Below, one piece after another: positions 16,050 through 24,639 of a stretch of 64,000 nucleotides of DNA. The notes beneath the pieces were generated by a model. The model was not told the DNA's origin and made no database searches. It saw nothing but the letters and a program-made list of their open reading frames with translations. The translations under genes and the position numbers were made by a program. The stretch comes from CAYPGT01 sp964512985 (lineage in GTDB: Bacteria > Cyanobacteriota > Vampirovibrionia > LMEP-6097). Location of the stretch: contig CAZELI010000011.1 of NCBI GenBank assembly GCA_964512985.1, positions 1 through 64,000 on the forward strand. The letters are read 5' to 3'. Numbering within the stretch: position 1 is the first letter of the stretch; each line of letters starts with the position of its first letter.

Positions 16050-17492
16050 TTATGCTGCTAAACCAGCCTTCTTATGCTCCACCCGCCATTTGGTGAATTG
16101 GTTTGCTAATAAGGTAACTAAAAACACTCCAATAGAATGTAATGTGATACCAGCATAGAGAGTAATAGCGTGATAGTCTTTTGCTTTATTTTGTAATTTG
16201 GCATCATGCTTGGTAGCTTCAAGAACATGATGTATCTTCGCTGGATCTGGTGCTAATTTACCTACGTATTGAGGCTCTAATAAAATTCCTCTCTTAACCC
16301 CAAACTCATCTGCAAGTTTTTTATCGAAGTAAGCTGCTAGACCACCATTAGCCACTCTATGTCCCAACCACCAACTTGGAATCAGGGTACAGAATTTAAT
16401 TATTCTCTCTATTAACTCATCCCTACCTTGAACAGTGCTAAATGCTCCAAACCATTTAGGGATAGTAGTATAACTAAATAAAAGACCAAGCTTAGGAAAC
16501 AGCCCATGAGTCATGTCTAATCCTCTATCTATAGCAGAAAGAATTTTATTACCCTTAACTAATTCTCTATTACGACATAATCCCATCAAACCCAAATTAA
16601 GAATCGGAGATAAAACAAGAGCGCTCCTTCCTAATAATTTCTGCTTAAAGTTCAACTCCTCTGCTTGACCAAGCTTCTTACTATCTTTATCATTCAAGTA
16701 AGCTTTAGTCCCAGTGAATCGAGTTTCTTTAAGAATGTTTTTTCTAAACCATCTTAACGCTAGTCCAAATCCACCCCACATTAATCCCTCGAAAGCAGAT
16801 TCTAGTACTACTATGGTGTCTTTGAAGTTAGTTAATGATTTTAGTTTTTCTGGTTTAAATACTAAGTTTTGGAAGTAGTCTTTCAAACTCTGTGACTGCT
16901 TGTTATAGTCCTCTGCTTTAGCAGGTTGATTGATACTAGAGTACATAGTAGCAATTCTTTCTAAATCCTTAGGTTCTTCATCTAATACACGTTGTACTCC
17001 TTCCTTAAATCCATGAGCATCATGTAATTCTGTGCGATAAAGTCTTGCTAATTTATCATAATGTCCTTGATCAGATTTATCCAGATAAACGAAAGAAGAA
17101 ATTTTTGCCATTAGTTTAGTTACAGGAGGAGCAATAAATAATGCTATCGTACTCCAACTCGCTTCAAGACAAGCTTCTAGAAAGCTTGACCAGTTACGAG
17201 TAGCACCAGCTAAAATCACAGGTATATCAAATGCTGTTAAATCCAAAACCAATCTAGTTATAGATTCACGTGAATCAATAATTCCCGCATATTTTTTAGC
17301 CTTATCCCAAAACTTACTTGAACCAGTTTCTACAGATGCCGTATTAGGTTTAAGATCTAAGAAAGTTTCAGAATTATTCAGTTGTAGATCAGGTTGAGAT
17401 CGTTCATTATGATGCAAATCTACATTCGGCACTGATGCTCGAAACGGTTCAGGACTCACACGATTATTCAGGCTAGTGATAGTAGCGGCCAC
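16050..17492 (-). CDS. Uncharacterised protein, 480 aa, membrane-associated
   Basis: I do not recognise this protein. The first 60 residues look disordered (rich in Asn, Ser and Pro). Hydrophobic segments appear at about 85-130, 245-260, 300-320, 340-370 and 445-470, so it may be a membrane protein with amphipathic helices. GTG start; GGAG upstream (GTGGAGTGAATTGTG) could act as a Shine-Dalgarno site. The 110-nt leader contains GAGCC/GGCTC arms that could pair. Size and style recall the 321-aa unknown protein at 57586-58551, but I see no clear sequence match between the two. Confidence 0.55.
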   Translation of the reverse strand: MAATITSLNNRVSPEPFRASVPNVDLHHNERSQPDLQLNNSETFLDLKPNTASVETGSSKFWDKAKKYAGIIDSRESITRLVLDLTAFDIPVILAGATRNWSSFLEACLEASWSTIALFIAPPVTKLMAKISSFVYLDKSDQGHYDKLARLYRTELHDAHGFKEGVQRVLDEEPKDLERIATMYSSINQPAKAEDYNKQSQSLKDYFQNLVFKPEKLKSLTNFKDTIVVLESAFEGLMWGGFGLALRWFRKNILKETRFTGTKAYLNDKDSKKLGQAEELNFKQKLLGRSALVLSPILNLGLMGLCRNRELVKGNKILSAIDRGLDMTHGLFPKLGLLFSYTTIPKWFGAFSTVQGRDELIERIIKFCTLIPSWWLGHRVANGGLAAYFDKKLADEFGVKRGILLEPQYVGKLAPDPAKIHHVLEATKHDAKLQNKAKDYHAITLYAGITLHSIGVFLVTLLANQFTKWRVEHKKAGLAA

Positions 17493-17602
17493 AATTCACT
17501 CCACCACAACTTAAACAGAGCCCAAGGCAAAGCCAGGCTCATTCAGAGTTATGTATTGATAATTTTAGCAAATAAGTAAATACTGGCTTCTGGTCTAGCT
17601 TT

Positions 17603-18208
17603 TTAGGCTAATGTCAAAACCCCTCTCTGATAAAGTTCTGCAAGCATCGGCACTAATGGTAAACCAAGAATCACATCCTGGTCACCTTCTACCTTAGAGA
17701 ATAAATGCTTGCCATGTTGCTCAAACATAAAACTTCCACAAGAATTAAACGGTCGTTCTATATCAACGTAGGCTTCAATTTCTGCACGCGTTAAATCTCG
17801 CATAGTTAGCTTCGCTGTCTCTTGATGTGACCAAACTAATTTATCTCCTTGATAAATACAAGTAGAGCAATGCTGGTAATGCGTTTGTCCAGAGAGTTCT
17901 AGAAGTTGCTTGATAGCATTCTCTCTATTACCCGGCTTCTCATACATACGCCCAGCATATTCACAGACCTGATCTGCACCAATGACATAAGCATAAGGAA
18001 GAAGATTAGAGACAGACTGAGCTTTAGCCTTAGCAAGATACATCCCTTGCTCGGGTAAAGAAAGTTCTGGAATAGTTGTCTTTAACTCTTCTTCATCCAC
18101 ATTAGACTTAACTACTTTAAAACTCAATCCTAGAGATTCAAGCATTTTCTTTCTGGTCTCTGAACCAGAGGCAAGGATTAATTCTTGGGTTGTGAAAGTC
18201 TTTGACAT
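17603..18208 (-). CDS. maf: Maf-family nucleotide pyrophosphatase
   Basis: Maf proteins hydrolyse dTTP/UTP or modified nucleotides and have been linked to cell-division arrest. The 201-aa protein has the family start LILASGSETRKKML (10-23), the NVDEEEL segment, and the VIGADQV loop with a central acid. The later SxMFEQHGKHLFSKVEGDQDVILGLPL region, split here as SFMFEQHG and VEGDQDVILGLPL, matches the Maf C-terminal half. The start lies 6 nt after TATAAT (18215-18220), a box that overlaps the end of the upstream ATPase gene. Confidence 0.9.
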   Translation of the reverse strand: MSKTFTTQELILASGSETRKKMLESLGLSFKVVKSNVDEEELKTTIPELSLPEQGMYLAKAKAQSVSNLLPYAYVIGADQVCEYAGRMYEKPGNRENAIKQLLELSGQTHYQHCSTCIYQGDKLVWSHQETAKLTMRDLTRAEIEAYVDIERPFNSCGSFMFEQHGKHLFSKVEGDQDVILGLPLVPMLAELYQRGVLTLA

Positions 18209-18215
18209 AAAATTA

Positions 18216-19496
18216 TTATAGTTCTATTTTGTTCAGCAGAAAATAATAAGCTGGAATGAATCTTATTCTTTTACCATCAATTATTTCTTCAGTGAACTTG
18301 GATCTGGTTATAATTACACCGCCTGTCAAACCATACGCTTGACTAGCTTCCAAAATTCCACCCACCTCTCTATCATAAAGTTCTTCATCTTCTAAATTAG
18401 AGTCCGTAACATTGATCACTGTCACAGGATTAGCACCTTCTACTAGAACAAAATCTAATTCAAAGTTATTTTGGTGGTAATAAATATTTTTATAGCCACG
18501 TCTTCTAAGCTCTATATAGATAGCATTTTCTAGAAGTTTACCAGAATCTAAGGAATGATAAAAAGCATTAGCTTGTCTCAAACCCGTATCAATACAGTAA
18601 ACCTTTTGAGGATTTCTTGCTTGCACTTTAAGATTGCGGTCATATTTCTTTACAAAGAACAGTAAAAATGCCATTTCGCAATAATAAGCATAATCTTGTG
18701 CCGTGACTACATCTAGACCAAAAGCCTTTTTGATACTAGTAAAACTGTGCTTTGAACTAATATTGCTAAGCAAATATTGAATCATTTTAATTAAAGATCC
18801 CACATCTCTAATCTGAAATCGCTGAACCAAATCTTTATAGACAATATCATTCAAATACTCTCTCGCTAATAAAGTTTGCGTATCATGACCTTTCTGCAAA
18901 ACTTTCTTTGGAAAACCACCGGTTTGTAGATATTTATCCAAAGCTTTTAGATAGTCGTCATCTTTCTTACAAGTTTTCTTAGTAAAAAATAAAAATTCTT
19001 TAAATGAAAGTGGCCAAATATCAGTCTCAATACATCTTCCAGTCAAAGAAGTTGCAATCTCTGAACTTAGCATCTTAGCTGAGCTACCAGTTACAATCAA
19101 AAAATAACTTTGTGTATCAATTATTTTTCTAGCGTAACGTTCCCAATATGGAATATTATGAACTTCATCCAGAATTAATATCTCAGGTTTTTTACCATAA
19201 ATTTTCTTATAAAGCTGTGGCAATGTTTCTAAAAGCATTACATTATTATTTTCAATAAAATAAGGATCTTCAAAATTTATATAACAAATCTCTTTAAATT
19301 TAGTTTTAGCATTTAATATTGCAATTGAAGTTTTACCACAACGTCTTACTCCTATATAAGCTGCTGCTAAAGATTTATCAAATTTACTAGGAACATAACT
19401 ATCTCGTGCAATAGAATTTTCATCTCGTAACCAATCATTCCAGAATTTGACTATATCCAGTAGGTATATATTTTCCATATGATCTGCTTCTTGCAT
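18216..19496 (-). CDS. AAA_14/DUF4143 ATPase
   Basis: A P-loop ATPase of the large, poorly understood AAA_14 + DUF4143 family often found in accessory and defence-like regions. Counting from the chosen start, Walker A (GVRRCGKTS) is at 49-57 and Walker B (LILDEVHN) near 107-114. They are followed by the sensor-like VTGSSA and the LTGR...WPLSFKEFL segment, then the C-terminal DUF4143 nuclease-like region with ELDFVLVEG. The frame continues 15 codons further to a TTG at 19541, but that stretch is translated operator repeats. I chose the ATG at 19496, which lies 6 nt after a TATAAT. An alternative is the ATG at 19478. Confidence 0.82.
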   Translation of the reverse strand: MQEADHMENIYLLDIVKFWNDWLRDENSIARDSYVPSKFDKSLAAAYIGVRRCGKTSIAILNAKTKFKEICYINFEDPYFIENNNVMLLETLPQLYKKIYGKKPEILILDEVHNIPYWERYARKIIDTQSYFLIVTGSSAKMLSSEIATSLTGRCIETDIWPLSFKEFLFFTKKTCKKDDDYLKALDKYLQTGGFPKKVLQKGHDTQTLLAREYLNDIVYKDLVQRFQIRDVGSLIKMIQYLLSNISSKHSFTSIKKAFGLDVVTAQDYAYYCEMAFLLFFVKKYDRNLKVQARNPQKVYCIDTGLRQANAFYHSLDSGKLLENAIYIELRRRGYKNIYYHQNNFELDFVLVEGANPVTVINVTDSNLEDEELYDREVGGILEASQAYGLTGGVIITRSKFTEEIIDGKRIRFIPAYYFLLNKIEL

Positions 19497-19499
19497 TTG

Positions 19500-19569
19500 T
19501 TGATTATAATCAATATACCATAGTTTGTTGATTATAATCAATATTATAAGGTTTATTGACTATAATCGA
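19500..19569 (-). promoter_or_regulatory. Three phased palindromic operators over the ATPase promoter
   Basis: TTGATTATAATCAA, a perfect 14-bp palindrome, occurs at 19500-19513 and 19528-19541. A two-mismatch copy (TTGACTATAATCGA) is at 19556-19569. Spacing is exactly 28 bp in both steps. Each palindrome contains TATAAT on the minus strand, and the proximal one is the -10 box 6 nt from the ATG. A dimeric repressor bound here would block RNA polymerase directly. Confidence 0.85.
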
Positions 19570-19634
19570 CAAAATCCACAAAGGCTAAGTCTACCTTAGT
19601 ACACTATATGCTATTACCATTTAATCCAATTGAC

Positions 19635-20858
19635 CTAGCGCGACATCCCAAGCTTCTGGGCTTGTTGATAAACTTTACCTTCAGTAAGAATACTTGGAGC
19701 GATAATCACTTCTACATCCTGGAAGTCTTTAAGTGTCTCAGCGCCTAGAGTTGCCATAGATGTTTTGATAGCTCCTAATAAGTTTTGGCTGCCATCGTCT
19801 CTGCGAGCGGGTCCGTGAATGAGTTCGTGAACTGAGCAATCAGTTCCTACATGGATTCTAGTACCACGAGGTAATACTGGACTAGGAGTCGCCATACCCC
19901 AATGATAACCGCGAGCAGGAGCTTCTTCAGTACGCGCGAATGGCGAACCTATCATCACTGCATCAGCACCACAAGCAAGTGCCTTACAAATATCACCACC
20001 GATGTTCATTCCACCATCACCGATAATTGGTACATAACGTCCAGACTCTTGGAAATAATCATCACGTGCTTGACGACAGTCTGCTATTGCAGTTGCCATC
20101 GGCACTCCGATACCTAATACACCTCTAGATGTACAAGCCGCACCAGGACCGATTCCCACTAAGAGTCCAGCGATACCAGTACGCATAAGCTTAAGCGCGA
20201 TATTATAATCCACACAATTCCCCACTACTACAGGGATCTTAGATTGCTGGCAGAAATCTTCTAAGTTAAGTTCTGACTTAGGATCGTAACCAGGCTTAGC
20301 TTTATAAGCTTTATGCTCAAGTCCTACTACTGTAGATTGAATTACTAATATATCAGCACCAGCCTCTTCTACCACTCGCCCATACTCGTTTGCCATATAT
20401 GGTGCAATCGAGACTACGACAGGCTTTGATTTATCCTTAAAACTAGCTTTCATTTGCTTAATTACTTTAGCGATTAATTCTTTCTTGATAGGTTCTTTAT
20501 AAATCTTCTGCATCAACTCAACAAACTCAGTTTTATCAGCAGCACACATCTCCAAGAGCACCGTAGAATAATCCTCATAACGAGTATAAACTCCTAGTAA
20601 ATTAAGAACTGCCATCACTCCTTGATCTGCGATCAAACTAGCATTACCAGGACTCACAACAGAATCCATCGCACTTGCAATAATGGGCACTTCAAACTTA
20701 AAACCACCTAGCTCCCAGCTAGTATCACAAAGCTCTACATCGAGAGTATTACCAGCAGGTACTAAAGCTATCTCATCAAACCCATATGCTCTTCGAGTCT
20801 TCTTCCCTAGACCAATCGACATTGCGCTTATCTCAGGACTCAATATAGCATTACTCAT
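19635..20858 (-). CDS. guaB3: GuaB3-type IMP dehydrogenase-family protein
   Basis: This 407-aa TIM-barrel protein belongs to the IMP dehydrogenase-related group found in cyanobacteria and actinobacteria. It lacks the CBS domains of classical IMPDH. The catalytic loop GIGPGAACTSRGV is present with cysteine at about 242, followed by GDGGMNIGGDICKALACGAD and the SPFARTEEAP segment. Some family members do make GMP precursors, but the exact reaction of GuaB3 proteins is less clear. The start lies 7 nt after TAAAAT (20866-20871). It stands alone between the ATPase and the siroheme genes. Confidence 0.85.
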   Translation of the reverse strand: MSNAILSPEISAMSIGLGKKTRRAYGFDEIALVPAGNTLDVELCDTSWELGGFKFEVPIIASAMDSVVSPGNASLIADQGVMAVLNLLGVYTRYEDYSTVLLEMCAADKTEFVELMQKIYKEPIKKELIAKVIKQMKASFKDKSKPVVVSIAPYMANEYGRVVEEAGADILVIQSTVVGLEHKAYKAKPGYDPKSELNLEDFCQQSKIPVVVGNCVDYNIALKLMRTGIAGLLVGIGPGAACTSRGVLGIGVPMATAIADCRQARDDYFQESGRYVPIIGDGGMNIGGDICKALACGADAVMIGSPFARTEEAPARGYHWGMATPSPVLPRGTRIHVGTDCSVHELIHGPARRDDGSQNLLGAIKTSMATLGAETLKDFQDVEVIIAPSILTEGKVYQQAQKLGMSR

Positions 20859-20909
20859 CTAGTCTATTTTAGCCCATTAGAGATTGTGCCGAAAGCTTCT
20901 TAACATTTC

Positions 20910-21701
20910 CTATATATTTATATTCGACTGGATCACGACGTCGCGCCTACGGCGCTCCTCGTGATGACGAAAATTATTATTAATATACTTCCCAAAAACC
21001 AAAATCGCTGGAGACTGTATCCCACTATTAATCATATCTTGGGCTAAATTTCCCAAAGTACTAACAACAATTTTCTCATCATCGAGAGTGCCATTATGAA
21101 TAGCAATCACTGGAAGGTTTATATCAAGATACTGTTTTAAGCCATCAATGATTTTTACAACAGTACTAAGCCCCATATAGACTACGACCGTCGCGCCAGT
21201 ACCGAGAATCCTTGCCCAGTTCGAGATCTTCTCATCATTAGGTTGATGTCCAGTAACCAAAGTCACTGAATCACTACAATCTCTAAGAGTCAGTGCTATA
21301 CCGCGCGCTACGGGTATAGCAAGACCACTGGTTAAACCAGGTATCACTCTATAGTCATAGCCATGCTTCTTAGCTACTTCTAACTCTTCTACACCTCTAG
21401 CGAAGATAAAAGGATCTCCACCTTTAAGCCTGAGAACATGCTTGTTTAATCTAAGCTGCTCTAATATAAGTGCATTAATTTCTTCTTGGCTTATGGATTG
21501 ATGTCCTTTACGCTTACCGACAAAAATCAACTCTGGAAGTTTTTCTAAACCTTGAAAAGCAAGCTGGAATATTTGTTGATTAACTAAACTATCATAGAGA
21601 ATGATATCCGCTCTCTGAAGCTCTTTAAGAGCTTTAATAGTGATCAATTCAGGATCACCAGGTCCAGCTCCGACAAGACTAAGTAAGGCAGTTCTCCCCA
21701 T
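20910..21701 (-). CDS. cobA: Uroporphyrinogen-III C-methyltransferase
   Basis: This SAM-dependent enzyme methylates uroporphyrinogen III at C2 and C7 to give precorrin-2, the first step toward siroheme for sulfite reductase. Motifs: LVGAGPGDPELIT (9-21), RLKGGDPFIFARG, and VTGHQ. The enzyme part ends near residue 243; residues about 245-258 are encoded by a palindromic repeat element and the stop codon lies beyond it. This makes the C-terminus Arg-rich (HHEERRRRD). It is the last gene of the sulfite reductase/siroheme operon and overlaps the preceding gene by one nucleotide. Confidence 0.9.
   Translation of the reverse strand: MGRTALLSLVGAGPGDPELITIKALKELQRADIILYDSLVNQQIFQLAFQGLEKLPELIFVGKRKGHQSISQEEINALILEQLRLNKHVLRLKGGDPFIFARGVEELEVAKKHGYDYRVIPGLTSGLAIPVARGIALTLRDCSDSVTLVTGHQPNDEKISNWARILGTGATVVVYMGLSTVVKIIDGLKQYLDINLPVIAIHNGTLDDEKIVVSTLGNLAQDMINSGIQSPAILVFGKYINNNFRHHEERRRRDVVIQSNINI
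20928..20969. repeat. Palindromic repeat half-unit forming a gene's 3' end
   Basis: CTGGATCACGACGTCGCGCC...GGCGCTCCTCGTGATGACG is a single half-unit of the family seen at 54781. It lies inside the coding sequence of cobA and encodes residues about 245-258 on the minus strand. Confidence 0.85.
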
Positions 21702-22303
21702 TATTCTAGTCTCTCCCTAAACACTCTATCTGTATACCAACGTATTAATTTAGACCTGCGTACTACATTATTCTCGCCAGTGATTTTAGTTTGAACTTTT
21801 TCTCTAAACTCATGAATAATATCTACTAGCGATAAATATTTCACTCTAATAACATCTTCCAGGTCCTTTCTTATTTTCTGAGCCACAGAAGGCGCTTTAC
21901 CATTGGTACTGATAGCTAGCTTAATATCACCAGCTTCAACAATACTCGGCACATAGAAATCACAATACTCAGCTTGATCGACAGAATTCACGAGAATGTT
22001 TTGGTCTCTACATCTATTAGCGATGCTGTTATTTAATTCAGGAAGATTAGTCGCAGCTATCACCATGTAATAATCCTTCTCATCCCCAAAGTCATAGTCT
22101 CTCTCTATAAACTTGATACTTCTAATATTAGGGAACTCACCACGACAAGCACGTATCTCATCAATAATAGTAGGAGCAATTATCGTTATATAAGCATCTG
22201 TATTAAGCAGCCCAACAAGCTTCTGCAAGGCGATCATGCCACCACCTACTATAAGAACTTTCTTCTCTGTGAGCTTAAGGAATATTGGGTAAAGCTTATT
22301 CAT
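21701..22303 (-). CDS. Precorrin-2 dehydrogenase / sirohydrochlorin ferrochelatase (Met8-like)
   Basis: A 200-aa protein with an N-terminal Rossmann motif VLIVGGGMIALQK (15-27), then AATNLPELNNSIA and the SIVEAGDIKLAISTNGKAPSVAQKIRKDLE segment typical of the CysG-A/Met8 family. It oxidises precorrin-2 to sirohydrochlorin and may insert iron. Its neighbours (sulfite reductase, APS reductase, cobA) show that it makes siroheme for sulfite reduction. It overlaps the genes on both sides by 1-4 nt. Confidence 0.88.
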   Translation of the reverse strand: MNKLYPIFLKLTEKKVLIVGGGMIALQKLVGLLNTDAYITIIAPTIIDEIRACRGEFPNIRSIKFIERDYDFGDEKDYYMVIAATNLPELNNSIANRCRDQNILVNSVDQAEYCDFYVPSIVEAGDIKLAISTNGKAPSVAQKIRKDLEDVIRVKYLSLVDIIHEFREKVQTKITGENNVVRRSKLIRWYTDRVFRERLE

Positions 22304-23061
22304 ATAGTAAACTCCCCGCCCTGCTTCATTTCAGAATCTTGAATATGCAGACCACACTCTATCTTATCCTTACCAGCCCAACGCCCCTTACGATCAGTTC
22401 CAGGACTAGTACAAGGCTCGCAACCAATACTATCGTAACCCTCGTCTAAGAGAGGATTATAAGGAACCTTATTCTCATGAATAAACTTCCAGATATTAGA
22501 TTTAGTCCAATGTATTAGTGGATTGATCTTGCCAAGCTTAAACTTAGAATCATATTCAAATGCTAGTGCACTAGCACGATAGGCTGTCTGCTCGCGTCTT
22601 ATAGAAGTGATCCAGGCATATTTACCTTGCAATAAATTAGCAAGCGGTACTAATTTTCTCATATAGCAACACTGGTCTGGGTCTATCTTATAGAGATCTT
22701 TACCGTATTTAGTATCTTGCTCTAGGACACTGAGTTTAGGTTCTATCATTTGGATACTTAATTTATAACGATCTTCTAGTCTTTGTTTCAATTCTAGAGT
22801 TTCCTTAAATTGATAACCAGTATCCAAATTAGCAATTATAGGCATAGTGGCTTTAGGTTGTAGATCTGCAATCATCTTTAATAATACGCAACCCTCAGCC
22901 CCAAATGCTGTCAAAAAAACTATCTCTCCAAACTTTGATAACTCAGACAAACTATAGTCCAGAATCTCCATTGCAGTAGCATTCTCAAACTGGTCGCCAA
23001 GCTTATTCCACTCTGACGGCTCCTTAATTAAGTGCACCCTGAATTGCCTCCACACCGACAC
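22300..23061 (-). CDS. cysH: Adenylyl-sulfate (APS) reductase, CysH family
   Basis: It reduces activated sulfate to sulfite using thioredoxin. Cysteines C131-C132 and C214-x2-C217 form the [4Fe-4S] ligand set that separates APS reductases from PAPS reductases, and C236 in KIECGLH is the catalytic cysteine. Thus sulfate can be reduced from APS directly, and no APS kinase (cysC) is needed; none is seen here. The start (GTG) is read inside the end of the sulfite reductase gene, an overlap of 38 nt; a later start is possible but the N-terminus looks natural. Confidence 0.9.
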   Translation of the reverse strand: MSVWRQFRVHLIKEPSEWNKLGDQFENATAMEILDYSLSELSKFGEIVFLTAFGAEGCVLLKMIADLQPKATMPIIANLDTGYQFKETLELKQRLEDRYKLSIQMIEPKLSVLEQDTKYGKDLYKIDPDQCCYMRKLVPLANLLQGKYAWITSIRREQTAYRASALAFEYDSKFKLGKINPLIHWTKSNIWKFIHENKVPYNPLLDEGYDSIGCEPCTSPGTDRKGRWAGKDKIECGLHIQDSEMKQGGEFTI

Positions 23062-24622
23062 GATCTACAAAATCTCGAAAAACTTCATTGAGAGTTTTAT
23101 TAGTTAAATAATATTTCAATAAATCCTCTACTGTTGTTTCTATCTCTTCATGCAAGAACCTACCATCTAAAGGCTTACCAAACTGGGCATTATTAGCGAG
23201 CCTACCACCGAGGAAGATTCTAAAAGCGTCCTTCATTTCTTCTGTAGTCTCATCCTTCACCTTACAACCCACTAGTCCTATATCAGCAATAGAATATTGC
23301 GCACAATTATTAGGACAACCTGTAACAGAGATCATTAGCTGTTCTTGCATATCAGGAAACTTAGTATCGAGGTAATCGAATAAATTCTTAGCTTTAGTTT
23401 TAGTCTCCACGATAGCAAGGTTACAGAACTCAGTCCCAGTGCAGGCTACTCCTAATCTAGAAAAAGACGTGTGGTCAATCTTAAGACCTAGAAGCTTAGC
23501 TTCTGTACATAAATCTTCCAGATGAATTTCAGGCACATTAACAATAATTAGATTCTGCTTATTAGTCGTACGTACTTCACCGTTGTCAGTATAACGTCGA
23601 ACTAATTTAGCCACATTCTCTAAATCTGGACTATGAGATCTGCCACTGATGAACGCCACGCCGACAGCATAATTACCATTTCTAAGCCTATTAATACCCA
23701 AATGATCATGGTGAGAGACTTCTGGACTAGGGAAATATTCAGGTGCGCCTGTAGCCATAGTACGAATCACAGAAACTCGCTCGAGCTTATAACCAAGGTT
23801 CTTCTCCAATTCATCTAAGAATTTTTCTACGCCCCATTCGTCTATTAGAAATTTAATACGAGATTTAGCTCGCTTATCACGGAAGCCATGTTCTCTATAG
23901 ACCGTCGTTGCTGCAATGGTTACGTCCTGCGCTTGCTCGCGCTTAATAAACACGGGAAAGTTCTTAGAAATCATGGGTTTGGTACTTAAGCCACCACCAA
24001 CTTTCAATGTGAAACCTAATTCACCCTTTATGGGATGTTTAACACCAACTAATGAAATGCAATTAATATCAGGCTGCGAGCACCAAGTAGAACAGCCAGT
24101 CACTGACATCTTATACTTACGCGGTAAATTAGAAAAATCCTTATTACGAGTAAAAAACTTATCAATGCTCAATAGTTCAGGACTAGCATCAAAGATCTCA
24201 TCCGGAAGTAAACCAGCTAGGGGACAACCAGTGACGTTACGCAATATATCACCGCAACCACCAGCAGTATCCATCCCTACACTTGCAAGCTCCTTAAGTA
24301 TTGTAGGAATATCTTCTATTCTTATCCAATGTAATTGAATTGCTTGCCTAGTAGTAATATCTGCCACTCCACGAGCATAACGACTAGCAATCTCGTTAAC
24401 CTTCTCTAATTGAGTAATAGTCAGCCTACCACCAGGAATCTTTATGCGCATCATAAAGTAACCCTCAGCGTTAGGCTTCTGCCCGTATATTCCAAACCAC
24501 TTAAACAATGGCACTCGCTCAGGATCCACCGCCGAATATCCAATCTTCGAGGCTTCTTCTATATGTGACCAAACTTCTAAAGTTCCATGTTTAGCTTTAA
24601 GTTCTTCTACTGGGTTGGACAT
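23024..24622 (-). CDS. sir: Ferredoxin-dependent sulfite (or nitrite) reductase
   Basis: A 532-aa siroheme/[4Fe-4S] reductase that makes sulfide from sulfite by six-electron transfer. Cluster ligands are clear: C394-x5-C400 (CTGTEFC) and C436-x3-C440 (CPNNC). Two tandem ferrite-like/siroheme half-domains are visible, with GCSTWCSQPDINC in the first. Nitrite reductases share these motifs; operon position with APS reductase and siroheme genes favours sulfite. It leads a four-gene operon. The start is 6 nt after TATAAT (24629-24634), leaderless, divergent from the UPF0284 gene. Confidence 0.88.
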   Translation of the reverse strand: MSNPVEELKAKHGTLEVWSHIEEASKIGYSAVDPERVPLFKWFGIYGQKPNAEGYFMMRIKIPGGRLTITQLEKVNEIASRYARGVADITTRQAIQLHWIRIEDIPTILKELASVGMDTAGGCGDILRNVTGCPLAGLLPDEIFDASPELLSIDKFFTRNKDFSNLPRKYKMSVTGCSTWCSQPDINCISLVGVKHPIKGELGFTLKVGGGLSTKPMISKNFPVFIKREQAQDVTIAATTVYREHGFRDKRAKSRIKFLIDEWGVEKFLDELEKNLGYKLERVSVIRTMATGAPEYFPSPEVSHHDHLGINRLRNGNYAVGVAFISGRSHSPDLENVAKLVRRYTDNGEVRTTNKQNLIIVNVPEIHLEDLCTEAKLLGLKIDHTSFSRLGVACTGTEFCNLAIVETKTKAKNLFDYLDTKFPDMQEQLMISVTGCPNNCAQYSIADIGLVGCKVKDETTEEMKDAFRIFLGGRLANNAQFGKPLDGRFLHEEIETTVEDLLKYYLTNKTLNEVFRDFVDRVGVEAIQGALN

Positions 24623-24639
24623 GCTTTAATTATAGCGTA
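24623..24639. promoter_or_regulatory. 17-bp divergent promoter
   Basis: The gap between the two start codons is only 17 nt. On the minus strand TATAAT ends 6 nt from the sulfite reductase ATG. On the plus strand the overlapping AATTAT ends 6 nt from the UPF0284 ATG. The two start sites must exclude each other or initiate from the same open complex region; there is no space for untranslated leaders. Confidence 0.6.

Noticed and set aside
19497..19541. 15-residue N-terminal extension of the DUF4143 ATPase
   Set aside because: These codons are translated operator palindromes; the ATG at 19496 has a -10 box at the usual distance.
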